From Oreocharis arfaki (lineage: Eukaryota > Chordata > Aves > Passeriformes > Paramythiidae), in NCBI GenBank assembly GCA_013398015.1, contig VZRR01010414.1, positions 1 through 64,000 of the forward strand: a DNA stretch of 64,000 nucleotides. Direction: 5' to 3'. A program made the translations under genes and the position numbers. The notes below the pieces were generated by a model that saw only the letters and a program-made list of their open reading frames with translations, was not told where the DNA came from and did no database searches. Shown here one piece after another: positions 49,624 through 62,900 of this stretch (position 1 is its first letter; every line of letters begins with the position of its first letter).

Positions 49624-52600
49624 AAACACTAAGGGTCAAGGAAATCTCCACTTTTCACATGACAGAATCATAACAATTTCATTACAAATCTGAGATTGTT
49701 CAAATGTCTCATATTTCTAACAATTACAACCAATGTATAAATGCCTAACGAGTGATAAAATTATATTTAACTTGTAAAAAAATAGACCGGTTATTTGCAA
49801 ATAAAAATAAATCAGTCTTACAGAAGAAAGAAAAGAATTGCAATCCAGTTGCACCTAGATTGTAACTGCTGGATTTTGCTTTAAAAATCTAGTTTTATAT
49901 TCAATAGATTTTGAATCCTCTTCTGTATTCTGAACATTTCAAAAGGAATGGGGAAGAGAAAGCTTGTGGGTTAGGATGTCTGCCTGAGAGATGAATGTCT
50001 AAATCATGTTGACTGAGAGAGGAATTTACTAGTAAAGTCTTGAAAATGAGTATAACTTTATTTTCCTTTGCCTTCCATGTTTTGGCATCATAAAATTCCA
50101 CCTCATCAGAGTGCAGAATTTTCTACTCTGCTCACAAAAACAAAAGTTGTCCCATTCTCAGAAAAGCTCTCCAAAGTCTATTTTTCAGCCTACCTACCAT
50201 TATATTTTATTGAAGCTTCTAATAACAAGAGGAAAGAAGAAAACTAATTGCATTCAATTTATTTCGAGTTTATTTTAAGGCAGGACGGTTGCTGATTTTT
50301 ATGCAGTAATATTTACTAAATATAGTCAATACCATTTTCATTACTCTATCAACAAGATGAATTCCAGGGAATATTCAATGGTGGGCAGAAGCAATGATAC
50401 ATGTTCTATTATTGCCAACAATATCCAGCTCTGTAAATTGTCCTTTATTGCAGCTATTACTGGATTATGGAAATCATATTACTAATTGATTATTAACTCA
50501 GAATAATGTAATATGTTTCCAGAGAATGCTAAGCAGCCCACAAACACAATGCCAAATCAATACTTATTTCTTACCTGTTTCATTCATCATATTCAATTCC
50601 CACTATATCAAATGCAAAAGGCTAGAATAGATTTTCTAGCACTAGAAGAGACTGAATAAATCCATATAAGAGTAAATAAAAAGAATTGGAGAGCAGAAAA
50701 CAAGTCACAATTTAAATGTAGAACAGGTAGGAGAATCCAAATATTTACAGACTTTTTTTTCAGCTAGCCTCCATTCCTTTTCAGTAGCAGGGGTTTTTTT
50801 TAATCTAAGTCTGATTTTGGTAATTGGGGTTGTTAAAATGTGTGTTAATATTCAGCACATCACCCTGGAGTTTTCTTGATCAATCCCTACATATTAAGTG
50901 AAAACTTTTGGGGAAGCTTTATTTCCCTGAGTTTAAACATATGCTACCCTAAAGTTGGTGTGAAACTAAAAATATCCAGGGTAAGGATATGAATACTGGA
51001 AATCATTTTGTAGTCAAAGGAGATTCTCTTTGAGCACCTTTTGAATCTGGACAGCACAGCTTTTAGTTCTGGGTGTTTTTTTTCTCTGCATCCTCCTTGA
51101 TGTTGGTGAAATTATGTGTAATTATCCAGGGTCGACTCAGCATAAGAGAAAAAGGCATCAAACTAACAGATTACAGCAGCCAGCTGAGGTTAGTGCACCT
51201 ATGTTGATCCTCTGGTTTTTGCTCTTCTGCAAAAGACACTATCTCAGTTAAGAGATAGTGTTTTTCTTTGACTGCACAATGATTTCTAGTATTCATAAAT
51301 TCAACTCTTTCCCTCCCCAGCAGCTATGGAAGCACACTTTTATCACACCTCCTTATCAAAAAAAAAACCCAACTAACATCGAAAATTAAGTTCAAAAGGG
51401 AATAATTCAATGTTTTCTAACCAGCTTTACACATACCAGCATGAATAAAACAGGAGGATATGATAGAGTCACTAATGCGCCCAAGTATATAAGGACAAGA
51501 AATATGTTTAGAAATATCTATTATACAGTCATTCAAATTTAAGTTCATAAATTGAAACTCTGGGCTGTCCTACTTTCAAAAGAACAAGGTTAGGAAGGTT
51601 TCTGCCCTGATCTTGACATAGAGCTGCCATCAGTAGAGGTCACTGCCCACAAACTCCACCACCACATACAGGTAATTGCTCTCCAGCACAGTTCAGAAAG
51701 TGGTTTATTTGGGGGGAAAGAATGACAACCATACAAGTAACCTGAATCACTTTATGAGAACCTGGATCGAGAGAGATTGTAAGGAATTTAACACAGCAAA
51801 TCTGAGAAAAAGGCTCAATATTCAGCAGCTGAGGATGTGTCTTCCTCATGTAACTGAGTCACAAAGTTACTTTAGTTCTTTAGGCACTAAATTTTCACAA
51901 GGAGGTAGAATTGGACAGTCTGGAAAGACGTATATGTCCAAAGTAACTTCACCTCAACTCTTCAATGATACATGACAATACTTTAATAAATACCTTTTCC
52001 TGCTCAGGGATAAAAGGAAATGGTCCTTATTTGAAAAGTTCCTAGTGAAAAAAGGACAGAAAAATAATAGACTTTTCTGCCATGAACAATGTAGATTATT
52101 CAGTTGTTAAAAAACTACGAGAAGGTAATAAACTATCTTCTGCTTGAAATGAAGGACATCTGAATTCTTGGAAAGCTGAAATAAACTCCTTGCAAGTACA
52201 GCCTCGTGTATGAACATTAAATAGATCAACTACTCCTATAGAAGTAAGTGCAGTTTAAGTTGACACTATGTTTTGCCAAATTTTGTGCACTGACGGTAGG
52301 TTCATAAAGGTCAATTTCAGCCAGGGGAAATCGAATTCTCCAGGCTCCCCTAAGGGTGATTTGGAACATCGAATGTTGGCCTCCAGCTTTGCTGTCACAC
52401 TAATGAGCTAGAGAGACAGAGACTGAATGAGTGAGAGGCTTGAAAAATTCATGTTGTGTGCAGCAGCAGAACTGTCCACAAAGAGCTGCAGGATACTGAC
52501 CTAACTTAGGGCAATATTTTGCAAATGGATCTGTTTGCAGCGTGTTCAGACATCCAGACTGGATTTCGTCTGGGTGGCTTGAATGCCATTAACAAACTTG

Positions 52601-55600
52601 CAGCAACACAGACTTTAGCACAAAGAGCCAAGTACAAATGCAAAGCTTAACAACTAATCAAGGAGCCTAATTAGGTAAAGTGGCTAATCCCCACATCTGT
52701 CTACAGATGACTGACAAGAAAGGCTAAGCTTTGTGAGAATTTGAAGCAGGTTCCTAAGCTAGGGTCTCTGCATCCTTAATAAATCCATGATAGTAGTACC
52801 ATAACCATACACAGATGTAAAACAGCCTCAGAATTGTGTCCTTTGCACAGAAAAATGAAGTTGCAACAGTCTTACTGCTGTAGGGACACAGCGAAATGAC
52901 TCAGCTGCCTCTCTAAGCCTCAACAGCTGATTAATTCTCTTAGATAAGCTCTCAAGTCTGTCTAAAGTACTAAATTAGGTTAAATAAAAATGATGATGTG
53001 AGTACCTCTAGCCACACCGAAATGATGTCAGGCAGGTCTTTATCCTTACTGAATATGACTTGAAATTCACACATCAGAAATTGGAATTGATATTCCATTT
53101 TCTGAAGGATGCAAAGGAGAGAAAAGTAAAAAATTTAAGCTGTGGGAAAGACTTTGGTTTCCTATGATGCCCCGAAAAGACAAAGAGGTGTCTTGTGGGT
53201 TGGTGTGTGCTCCCTGCACTACACCCAGGAGTGGAACTTGGAGGATCCACTCCCACAGGGCCAGCTTAGGCTTCTTTGGCTGATGAGGTTGGAAGGGATC
53301 GATCACAAAGCAAGAGTGCTAAAGTCATGTTCTCACAGGATTTAGTTTTACACTGCTGTTACATATGATCCCTCACAACACTGGGTTGTGGGTTGATGCT
53401 TTGCTTCATAAGCCAGGCTGTCAGAATGAATTGTCAAACACCAAGTACAGCAAACCCACTGACGATCTTGTCTGGTAATTTCTGGTGGAATCCAGAAGCA
53501 TGGGGACATCAACACCATGGTAAAGTTTCTTTCCCATTTGTGAGTGGTGACTTCTCCACCTTAGGAGCCTGCATATTCATATAAATTCTTGGAGAGAGTA
53601 CATAATTTCTGAAAGCTAGACAAGGCATGGAAGTGATACATAGTGCATATTTTTAATTTCATATTTCATCTTTGTGCACTTTTAACCTAGACAGTTATGG
53701 GGTACTGCAAAGGTCCACATTAATACTAAGTTTGCAAGTTATTTTGGTAAGTAGTTCATGCTTTTTTTGTCAAATAAATAATAATAAATAGAAGTTATTT
53801 AATAAAGCATTGTGGTTTACACAACGAATTATGAATACCTTTTTCTGAGTTCATGCCTAATTTAGAAGATGAAAAGTAACAAGTGCTTTAGAGCTATCTT
53901 TCAGCAGACTTGGCACTTTTAGTGTATGATATTTTACAGGCACTCACAGCAAGCAGAAAGGAAAAAAAACATATTTTAGCACTACTTGAAAATAGAATTC
54001 TTCCATTCTATCTTTATGCAAAATTCAATTCTGCATAACATATGAAACACTAGAACATTATTTAACAGAAAGGTATTTCACAATCTCAAGTCCAATAATA
54101 ACTGTATACTTACTATGAAAAGCCTTTCCTTCAGCTTTTGAGGATCCCTGGAATATAAGGATAGTCTGTCTGCTTGTTAATCTTTAGTACATTTGTCCTG
54201 AACTGTGAATAGAATTGAAAGAGCATGAAGCCCCACGAGCAAACAGTCTGAAAATATATAACATTTTTTTCCTAAAGCACGTAGTGATACAGCATTTTAT
54301 TGTCATGGAACTTGTCAAAACATCAGAGTCATGCTAAGAGTAAAGCAAAAGATAAACGTTCAAAACAACACGCAATACTACAGACAAACGTTGGCACAGC
54401 CCCGCAGCCCACGGCAGAGCACCCACTCTACCTACCTCAAGGGCTACTCAAAGAGAATCACCCAGTTTCTCCTCCACAGCCCACAAAGGCAAATGGCCAT
54501 TTCTAAAGGCAATGCACTTCACTTACCTTAAAAAGAGATTGATCACTTCCTCACAGTTTTTTACTGACTGAAAGCAATTTGCTTGGATCAGACACTTTGA
54601 CAGCTACAGTAGATAAATCACATCAGCAGTTTTCTGTACAATGGGGAAAATCATAAATTGCTTGAAAACTCTGGCCTAAAAGATACCTTCCCAAGGACTA
54701 CACAACTTCACACAGCAGCTCAATCAATTGGCCAATTCAGACCCAACTTCACACTTGGGTAAACATTCAAAACTTCTCATCATTTAAATGTGTTTGCTGT
54801 GACTGGTTCTTTGGCCTTAGCCACTGCAACTGGATATGTTAATCCTTTGGCTTCGAGAAATTCCCTTCATTTCAATTTCCATTCTGTATTGTCAAGAGGG
54901 GACAATGGGCTCTTCTACATTATGGGGAATTCACACCTCCCTCCCAAAAAAACCCCAAAATGAGACAATAATAAAGGTTGAGCAAAATCCCAGTCTGGTA
55001 CTTCATCTAATCTGTCAAAGTCTGTATAAAGAGCTACAGGTACAAAGCTGGTGTTACTTTTTAAGCAAAAGAACACGGGCAGCATAATTGGGTGTGGAAA
55101 GTAAAAGGCAATGTCCAGATCTCACTGGCATTTCCCACATTTTATTGACAAATACACTGCATTGTGAAGATATTTTGCCTCTCAAAAGAAATAGCTGAGC
55201 CAAATGGGATCAAATCCCCAGGAGTCTGGAATGGTGTTAATGGACTTAAAAAAGTAAGAAAATTGCCTAACAAATCCAAACACCTACAGGCTCAGAAAGA
55301 ATGCAATACTAAAGCTGAATGAAGGCCAGTACAGCCAAAATATCCTACTGGTGGCTAAAGAACTTTAATCATGGAATTCACCATTAACAAACACAGAAGC
55401 ACTTGTTGAAGTTCCACTCAGATAATATACAGCATCAAAACTGGACAAGTTCCGACCTTCTTCCTGGTAGAATTTGTTCATCCCTAATTGAACCACTTAA
55501 TTCCTTTTTTTCCCCTTCCTATCAGCAAAGAAACATTTGTCATTGAGACGAAATTCCCTTCCAAAAAAGCCCAAAAGACAACCTTCCTCCCCCCAAAACC

Positions 55601-56423
55601 ACTTTTTTCTGACCTTCACAAAGGTAGCTTGAAGGAAGGAGATGAAGTAATTGCAACCCATACAGAAAGTAATAATATAAACCTTAACAGCAATCAAGTT
55701 CATTCATACAAGTCCTTCCTCTAACTGTTCTCCAGCACGGCCTTGGATTATATCCAACAGAAAGCTGAATTAAATACATTTATTATTGGCATCACTACAT
55801 AACAAATAGTGTGGAAAAGATGTGCAGCTTCTGCTTTATATCCAAAACTAATGCAAACCAATTAGAATCTTTTAATTATGGTTGACCAAACCTGAGCACA
55901 CACAAGTAAGCATTATTATTCAATTTGGTCCCCTTCTCACCCCATTGATGCTCATTTAAATTTCAAAAAGATCTATTCTTCCCCAAAGTCTATTTTGCAT
56001 GCCCAAATAAAGTTTGAAAAAAACCAAACCAAACCATACAATAACCTGGAAACCTCCAAAACCCACAGAAGTCCCTGCCTATTCACAGGTCAAAGTAATC
56101 ATTCACACACCCAATGGTCTCTCTGGCCCCATTTTGATGAGATTTGGACCCAGGGATATATTCCATGAGGTAAGTGTCCAAGAGCAAGATCTAAACATGG
56201 ATACACTGCAGCAAAAGTCACACTTAGCCCAGTCACACACAGAAATACCTGTACTGCATTTGGTGACTGCTTTGGGGGGGGAATTTTTGTGTTCTGTGAC
56301 CGAACATTATGGTTTTATGTCAATTACCAGTTGATGTGCCCATTAGGACCTTCGATCTGTGCAGAGCAGAACACAGGATCCTGCTCTTTCCATACCCATA
56401 CACAATGCTCAGAAGGCCATTCG
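49624..56423. other. Non-coding unique DNA, no gene seen
   Basis: AT-rich unique sequence. A hairpin at 51232-51265 is listed separately. Around 52600-52690 there is a run of homeodomain/POU-like motifs (ATGCAAAG, CCTAATTAGG). Frames up to 106 codons (56014-56334) are unrecognised. Confidence 0.55.
51232..51265. repeat. 14-bp inverted repeat with 6-base loop
   Basis: AAAGACACTATCTC at 51232-51245 pairs with GAGATAGTGTTTTT at 51252-51265 around AGTTAA, with one G-U wobble and no other mismatch. The pairing does not extend cleanly beyond this, so it is shorter than a normal microRNA precursor. It could be a decayed MITE core, a small structured element, or chance. Confidence 0.8.
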
Positions 56424-56511
56424 ATTTTCTAGTTCCAACCTCCCTGCCATGGGCAGGGACACTGTCTACTACAAGACCTTTAAAGTCTTGCAACCCAAAC
56501 CATCCCATCAT
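56424..56511 (-). mobile_element. CR1 LINE, short 3' fragment
   Basis: TTCTAGTTCCAACCTCCCTG, CCATGGGCAGGGACACTGTC and TACTACAAGACC, then AACCCAAACCATCC, follow the reverse complement of a CR1 3' region of the 'ccctgccatgggcagggaca' type, like the 24.13-kb copy. The terminal 'catagaatca' block is not recognisable, so the 3' end is decayed. The fragment is non-coding. Confidence 0.78.
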
Positions 56512-59426
56512 TGTGTGGTTTATAGTGGTTTACTTCTCTCCAGAGAAACACAGGATCCAGAAGAGAGTTTTTTATGAAGCAGCAGCAGAATAAGATTTTT
56601 ACTATGCAGAGCAATATCTTGAAACCTCTGAGAATTCAGCCTTTAGGGATGGACTCTGAAAAAGATAACTTTCTGACCAAGGAAAAATAAAAAAGCACAT
56701 AACATCATCCTTAAATAATATTATGAGGATATGCTCAATAATACATATCACAAATTGCTATGCATAGTCCCAGATGTCATAGACATTCAAAATATTATTG
56801 TATTATGTCTAAATTTCAAAATCAAAAATCTCATGGGGACAGCTATAACTGCTTCATAATACAGGGAACTACGTGCTAATATTTGGCTGTTAACAGAGTA
56901 GTACAGGTGTCATCTCTCTAAAATAAGATATCTAGAAATCCTTATATTTGGTATGGTTTTTGTTAAAAGGTAAATTTAAATATGCAGCTGAGTAGCAGTT
57001 GCATAATGAGAATGAGCAAAAAAAGTACCAGACTCAATTTTTACCCATTACACAAAATCAGTGAGTTCACCTAACTGTGGTGTTGCTCAAAAATAACTGT
57101 GTGGTCAAGGGTATTACACAAAAAGGATTCAAGAAAGCATGTTTTGGCAAAATTACTCTGCAGTCTAATAAAGTTTTGTTCTATTTGAAATCATTACAGA
57201 AATTTACACAGCCTCTTCAGTTAGCCCAGCTTTCAGGCCACAGAGTGCCTCTTTTAATAACTCAGAGACAGAATGAGATTTATGATCCTACAAACGGATA
57301 CAAAGAGATATGTTTTAACAATCAGATCCACTGGGAAGTAATCAAAAGTATCTCATCTCTAACATTTAGTGATGTAAGCTTCATGCCTTGTATCCAGAGG
57401 CCATAAAACATCCCCAAACCCACTGGGGAACAGTGACAAGAACAGTGTGTCAAGACACCCGCGTACTTCTGTCAGTCATGACTGTCTGCTCCACAAAAAA
57501 AGCGTTTACACCCACGTTTCCTTGCTAAACTGTCAAAGATTGCCCTGAGAATACTTTTTTTAACATATTTTATTAGAAAGTCATCACTTAATGAAGTTAA
57601 ACTTTATGCTTAGGGACAGGTAGAAAAGTTCTTTTAACATTATCGATGAGGAGATGGGTGGTTAATGTTGTAGGAAATCATTCAAACACGTAATCATGTT
57701 TTCTTCCTATTGGGAGGAATTAAGGACCATTGTACTCTCATGAGTCAATCTATCTCCTGGTACTCTGCCTGCATTGTTCCAACTATCAGCTACTGATCTG
57801 ATGCCTGGCTGAATCCAACACATCCCACACAACCATCAGCAGAAACGAAGGTTTGATTTTCCAAGGTACATGAACTTGTAGCTCTGCTGTTGCCAGGGAG
57901 TGGAAACACTTCTTTATGGTAGCCAGCTGCACAGAAGAGCCACAGAACACAGATTTTATTGGAAAGCAATATATTAAAAATTATGACCAGCAAGGAAAGT
58001 TTTGCAGTCTATGATTGCAGTGCGTCACACCTGGTCTCAAAATAAACCTCAGCAGAATGTCAGCTACACTCCATCAGCTAAAATGGAACTGGATTCTTGC
58101 AGTGTTCCAGCACACAACCCGTTCTTACAAACATGGCTGATGCAAAAGCTGAACTCACATTAGCACTGTTAATTAACCGCTAATTACAGTTCAGATGTAA
58201 TTAACTTGTTCAAATATTTTAACAATTTAAAGTTAAACAGTTGCAGTGGTCAGGGCAGATTGCTCAAATACAGCAGAAACAAAGGAAAGGATGGTTCTGA
58301 CTTTTCCAGCGACAAGAACACTCTTAATGACTTTTTCCCTTCTTGTATTTCCCCATCTCATCCTACCATTCAACTTGACAGGACTTCTCTTTGGATGCAT
58401 TTTGATTCAGTGTTTTGTGTTGAGAAGTTTTCATCTTTTTTGCTTGGAGCAATCAAGAAGAAATAAGACTCAAGTTATGGAGCTATGTATCAGTAACATA
58501 ACTGTATACTCCCTTTATACCAGTTTAGAGATTATCTAACTAAAGTAATAAAAATACCATTTCATCCCAAAACAAAAAAAATTAAATTCCTATGTATATA
58601 ATCATTTATTACCTAAATATCTGTTAGTTTAACTGTAAAATGTGATAAAACTGCAGTGAAGAAGATTATATAGCTCTATATAAGTTCTGAACTTTATAAA
58701 GGCAGTATATTTTAATCTGAGTAAAAGGAATTATTCAGCAGAGCATTACCTGTGCATTTACATTCAATCTGTTTGTAGTTCATGGAGTGCCTATTCATTA
58801 GAGATGTCAACTAGAAAAAAATTAACCTCATCAGTGACAAAAATTACTTCTGAAATAGGCAATACTAAAGGAAATAGCAGATTCTACAGGTTTTTAGTAA
58901 AAAGCTAAATGCAAAAATCTAAACCACAAAATTTCTAAAAGAATATAGCTCAATATTTGTTAAAGGGAACATAAATGCGATATTTTTCATGTCCTGTTTA
59001 CATAGGTCATAAACTCCACTTGACATTCACTTTGTATTTCAAAGAAAACGAGGATAACTAGGCTGTCACTAGTGGCAATATTCATTAGAAATAATTGGTG
59101 GTCAGAAAACTAAAAAAGTGTAAGGAAATCACAGTGAAAATGCAGTTGAAGCAGGAAAATATATGCTTATTTTTAACTATGACAACATGGCAAGAAAATA
59201 TAGTACGTGATCATATGACAACAGTATCACTTTCTAACTCATGAATAAAACAAGATGCAAGGCTTATATATTCTTTCAAACCTTAAAAAAACTCCTAGAT
59301 CACAATTTTTAATTTATTTTTTTTCTTATAAATACACATATACACAAAAACAAGCTGTAGTAGTTTTATTTGCAGAGGAAAAATGCACGATGCAATGAGC
59401 CATATCTGGTTATTTCAGAATAATTT
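56512..59426. other. Non-coding unique DNA, no gene seen
   Basis: AT-rich unique sequence. The 109-codon frame at 57077-57406 is unrecognised. A cluster of TAATTA motifs near 58170 is listed separately. An 8-bp AT-rich palindrome TTATATAG-CT-CTATATAA lies at 58666-58683. Confidence 0.55.
58170..58203. promoter_or_regulatory. Cluster of three TAATTA homeodomain-type motifs
   Basis: TAATTA occurs at 58170-58175, 58181-58186 and 58198-58203. This hexamer is the core preferred by many homeodomain proteins. The region is AT-rich, so clustering could be chance. No conservation data are available here. Confidence 0.25.
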
Positions 59427-59458
59427 CTATTATTATTATTTAGTAGTAGTAGTAGTAG
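59427..59458. repeat. (ATT)n and (AGT)n trinucleotide microsatellite
   Basis: CTATTATTATTATT is followed by TAGTAGTAGTAGTAGTAGT. The tract ends exactly where recognisable CR1 coding sequence begins, so it sits at the 5' edge of that element. Confidence 0.93.
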
Positions 59459-59772
59459 TTGGCAAATGTGACACCAATCTACAAGAAAGGCCAGCAGGAG
59501 AATTTGGGGAACTTCAGGTCTGTCATCCTGATCCCAGTGCTGAGAACAGCCTTTCCCACAGCTTTCTCCTGGAGAAACTGGAAACTGGTTGCTCATGGCT
59601 ACCAGGCAAGGTTTAGATTAGATATTAGGACAAATTTCTTCACTGAAAGGGTTACCAAGTATTTAAACAGCCTTGGAAATGGTTGAGGCAGCATCCCTGG
59701 ATACATTTAAAAAACACAGACATGGTGCTTAGGGACGTGGTTTAGAGGTGGACTTGGCGTGATTTCAGAGGT
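59459..59772 (+). mobile_element. Collapsed CR1 LINE: reverse-transcriptase pieces joined to a 3' tail
   Basis: The translation starts with ANVTPIYKKGQQENLGNFRS, a recognisable part of the CR1 ORF2 reverse-transcriptase region. At about 59561-59604 comes a second ORF2-like piece (CTGGAGAAACTGG...GCTCATGGCT, the 'EKL..AHG' region, which in an intact element lies further downstream). From about 59609 the sequence jumps to the CR1 3' tail: TTTAGATTAGATATTAGGAC, AAATTTCTTCACTGAAAGGG, CATCCCTGGATACATTTAAA, and GGTTTAGAGGTGGACTTGGC. Most of ORF2 between these blocks is missing. The 75-codon frame at 59459-59686 crosses the joins and is not a functional protein. The element is dead. Confidence 0.88.
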
Positions 59773-59943
59773 GCAAAGTTGAAACAGAAGGTGAGAACGG
59801 ACACAAGTTAAACCAGCAATATTCTGATTAGATATTAGGAAAAAACCTTTTAATGGTAGAACAGATGTCCCAGAGATGCCATGGATTTCCATCCCTGAAA
59901 TAATAAAAACACATCTCTGTATGACCCTAAACAACCTAATCAA
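59773..59943 (+). mobile_element. Second CR1 3' fragment of a different type
   Basis: GGACACAAGTTAAACC, ATTAGATATTAGGAAAAAAC, CCCAGAGATGCCATGGATTT, CCATCCCTGAAATAATAAAA, and CCTAAACAACCTAATC follow another CR1 3' tail pattern ('cccagagaggctgtgga...ccatccctggagatattcaaaa...cctgggcaacctg'). The 'tttcttcactgaaaggg' block seen in the adjacent copy is absent or decayed. It abuts the first element in the same orientation. It may be a separate insertion or part of one rearranged locus. Confidence 0.75.
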
Positions 59944-62900
59944 AATTGTGAGCTTGAATATTCATTGTTGGCTCTGCTTTACGCAAGAGGTGAGACCAAC
60001 CACATCCCAAAGGTCCTTCAGTCCAGTTTTTCTCTGTTTTATCTAAATGACTTGATTTGTTGCAAATATTAGTAATTTAGTGGAATTTTTTTTATGCACA
60101 CATAGAACTTATTTCTGGAGCTTTATGTAACACAAAACCACGTGCATGCAGAAAAAAAAGAATCCCAGAGAGGCAATCCCCCAACCCTATCCTTGGCATA
60201 GAATTTTTCAGGGAGTTTGTTTTTCCTACATTCACTTTGGCTTTTGAGTAATAAAAAAGCCAAGAAGATCACCGTGACTATCGCATGGTTGAATATTCCA
60301 TTTTAAGTAACAACTGCAAATGTTTGTTTGTATCCTTTCTGTTGTTTTCCTTTGTTTTAAACTGTCACACATTTTTCAGATGTTTCTGACAGAAAGCCCA
60401 GTAGTCAACTATTGGTCCTTCCAAGACTGTTTCTTGACAGGCTTAAGGAATTCCTCTGCAAACCCGCTCAATACCAGGATTACTGACAGGCATTGAGTTA
60501 CGTGTTTTACAGTTGTCAGGATTTTATCCCTGCCTCCAAATACTCTTCTCATCTGAAGTTCTATGCTAAAAATTAAAACTCTCTGGTCTCAGTCAGATGA
60601 CATCTCTGACATCTAACAAAAAACACCCCATTTTTTCACTGAGTCCCTGATAAATTCTCCTCCTGATCCCAGAAAAGTAATTTTCAGCTGGGTAACAGAT
60701 ACAGCGCTTTCATCCTAGAGCTCTGGCTGGAATGCCAACCAAAGTTTTCCCCTACCAGCATTCAATGATCTCCTCTGATTCTGAAAACGCAAGAGAGCTC
60801 AGAGCAAAGTGATTTGTATCTCTCACACACAAGTTTGAGGACTGCCCTACCTTCTAGGCAGAACACAGTTTCTCACTAGCACTGCACCATCTGTATGAGC
60901 TGCAAAAGTTACCTTTCTAGTTAAAGACAGTGAAAGAAAGAGTAGTAAGGCAGTTTACAGAATTTCCAGAGGTGTCTCCAGCAACCAAACAATGCAGTGA
61001 CAAGATACAGAGTTTGGAACATGCTTGTCATGTATTGCAGACATAAAATCCCTTGTCTGGGATAGACAGAGCCATCAATAGAAGCTATTTAGATCAAAAA
61101 GAAAGAAGAAATCATTCTGATTAGGAGTTATATACAAATGAGAATGATCCAGAGGAGGAGAATTCACATATAATTGGATCAGGGTGTTTCAATCAAAGAC
61201 TGAAAATAGATATGTCAGTGAATGAAAGGGAAATAAAGAGATTTTTACACATTATAAAGAAAAAAAGTACCTAGTTCTGGAAGTTCTGCTTCAGTCCAAT
61301 TAAAATGGTGGACCAGATTAATCAAATGTACTCCTGCAGATAGTTCTGTCATTGAAAATGATGGTTTTGTTCCAAAATAAGAACTGATTGAAAAAAGAAA
61401 CATCAATATTCTCTATTTTTAGTTTCAAATATCTCACCAAATGTATGCCATATTATTTAAAGTTTAAAAAAAGGAAAATTCAAAAGGTACCACAACCACA
61501 TTTTGGTGATGTTCAAAAAAAATTCCGTAGTTTCATTGACTGCAAGGAATCCACATGGGAAATACAGTTCTGCTCCTGCTCAGGGAATTTCTTGTCCTTT
61601 GTGGTTTTGCATCTTAATCACTAAAATAAATAAGTACAGATTCCCCCACCTTTAGTACTTAAGCTGAAAATCACAGCCTCTGCTCATTTGAATGCCTAGT
61701 CAAAAGTGAATTACCTTTTCCATAACATGTGCTGCAATCATTTTCGTGTTGCAAAGATCTATGGCTTAAATGAAAGTGAACCCTTTGTATCAACATTTCC
61801 AAGACTTACAAACAATCTGTTTAGGCTACATCACTGCCAGGTAATCTCAGAAAAAAATATATTGGACTTGAAACACTAGGACTGCAAAAAGCCTTTTAAA
61901 CATCCTGACATTGTGGTAAGACATGCCAGGGGCCATTAGCAACTCTACCATTACCATCCCAGAGAATCTGAATTTTGTTTCTAAAAACAAAATAATAAAA
62001 ATTTTAAAAGGAATAAGATACAACAAGATCAGGGAAAACAATGATGTTTTCAAGAAATCATGCTTATTCATGAGGATCTCTTTGATTCTTGTATTTGGTT
62101 TTATGTTACCCACACAGAAGACCTTCATTTCATCTCCTGACACAACGATCATGCTGTGAGTGCTACTCTCACTTCTACTATTAATATTTAATTAATTATT
62201 TTTACAGTCCTGCATATCTAAAAAGGAGACCCAGATGTAAATAAATAACAAGTTCCATTCTATCATTAGACATTGGTGAACTATAAATGAAAATTTGTGT
62301 AAAAATATAAAGAGAAAAAATAGAGCGAGGGTTGAATGATTTTCGGATTCCCAGCTGTCACTCACGTGGCTTGTAACAGGAAGATGTGGACAAGGTTATA
62401 CCACATTGTATCTATTACTTTTAACCCAAAAAAGGTAGGTTATAGGCCCAAAGATACTTTAAATCTTTAACCAAAGATATTTTTCTTTTGCCTTTTGTCT
62501 AGCACAAAAACATCTCACAGGGCAACTGTTTGCTAGAGATTTCTACACCATACTGGAACAGTGTTATCTCTTAACTTTAGGATTTTCTGTGAGGAGAAGG
62601 TTATAAAGCAGTCCATAATCATATGAACACACACATGGAGTCCTAAACCTACCCCTTGAGAAAAATATTTCCCAAAAGCTACCCACAACTATAAAATTTC
62701 TCAGTAATAAAAGTTCTCTGTAGAATTCTTAGAACTGCATTTCCTGGTCCCAAAATTCTCTTGATTGTAATCAATTAATATGGCAAATACAGAAACTCAA
62801 TTAACATTGAAGTGTCTTGGACAGAATCCCACAATGCTTTGCAAGCTGGCAATAGCCAGATTCTGTGTGATAAAAATTGTCTAGCAAAAATATCTTCATA

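Noticed and set aside
53267..53290. GAGGTTGGAAGGGATCGATC, similar to a CR1 end
   Set aside because: Only one short block matches and the required neighbouring blocks are absent on both sides.
57077..57406. 109-codon plus-strand frame
   Set aside because: No recognisable motif, no promoter or splice context, and no family match by eye.
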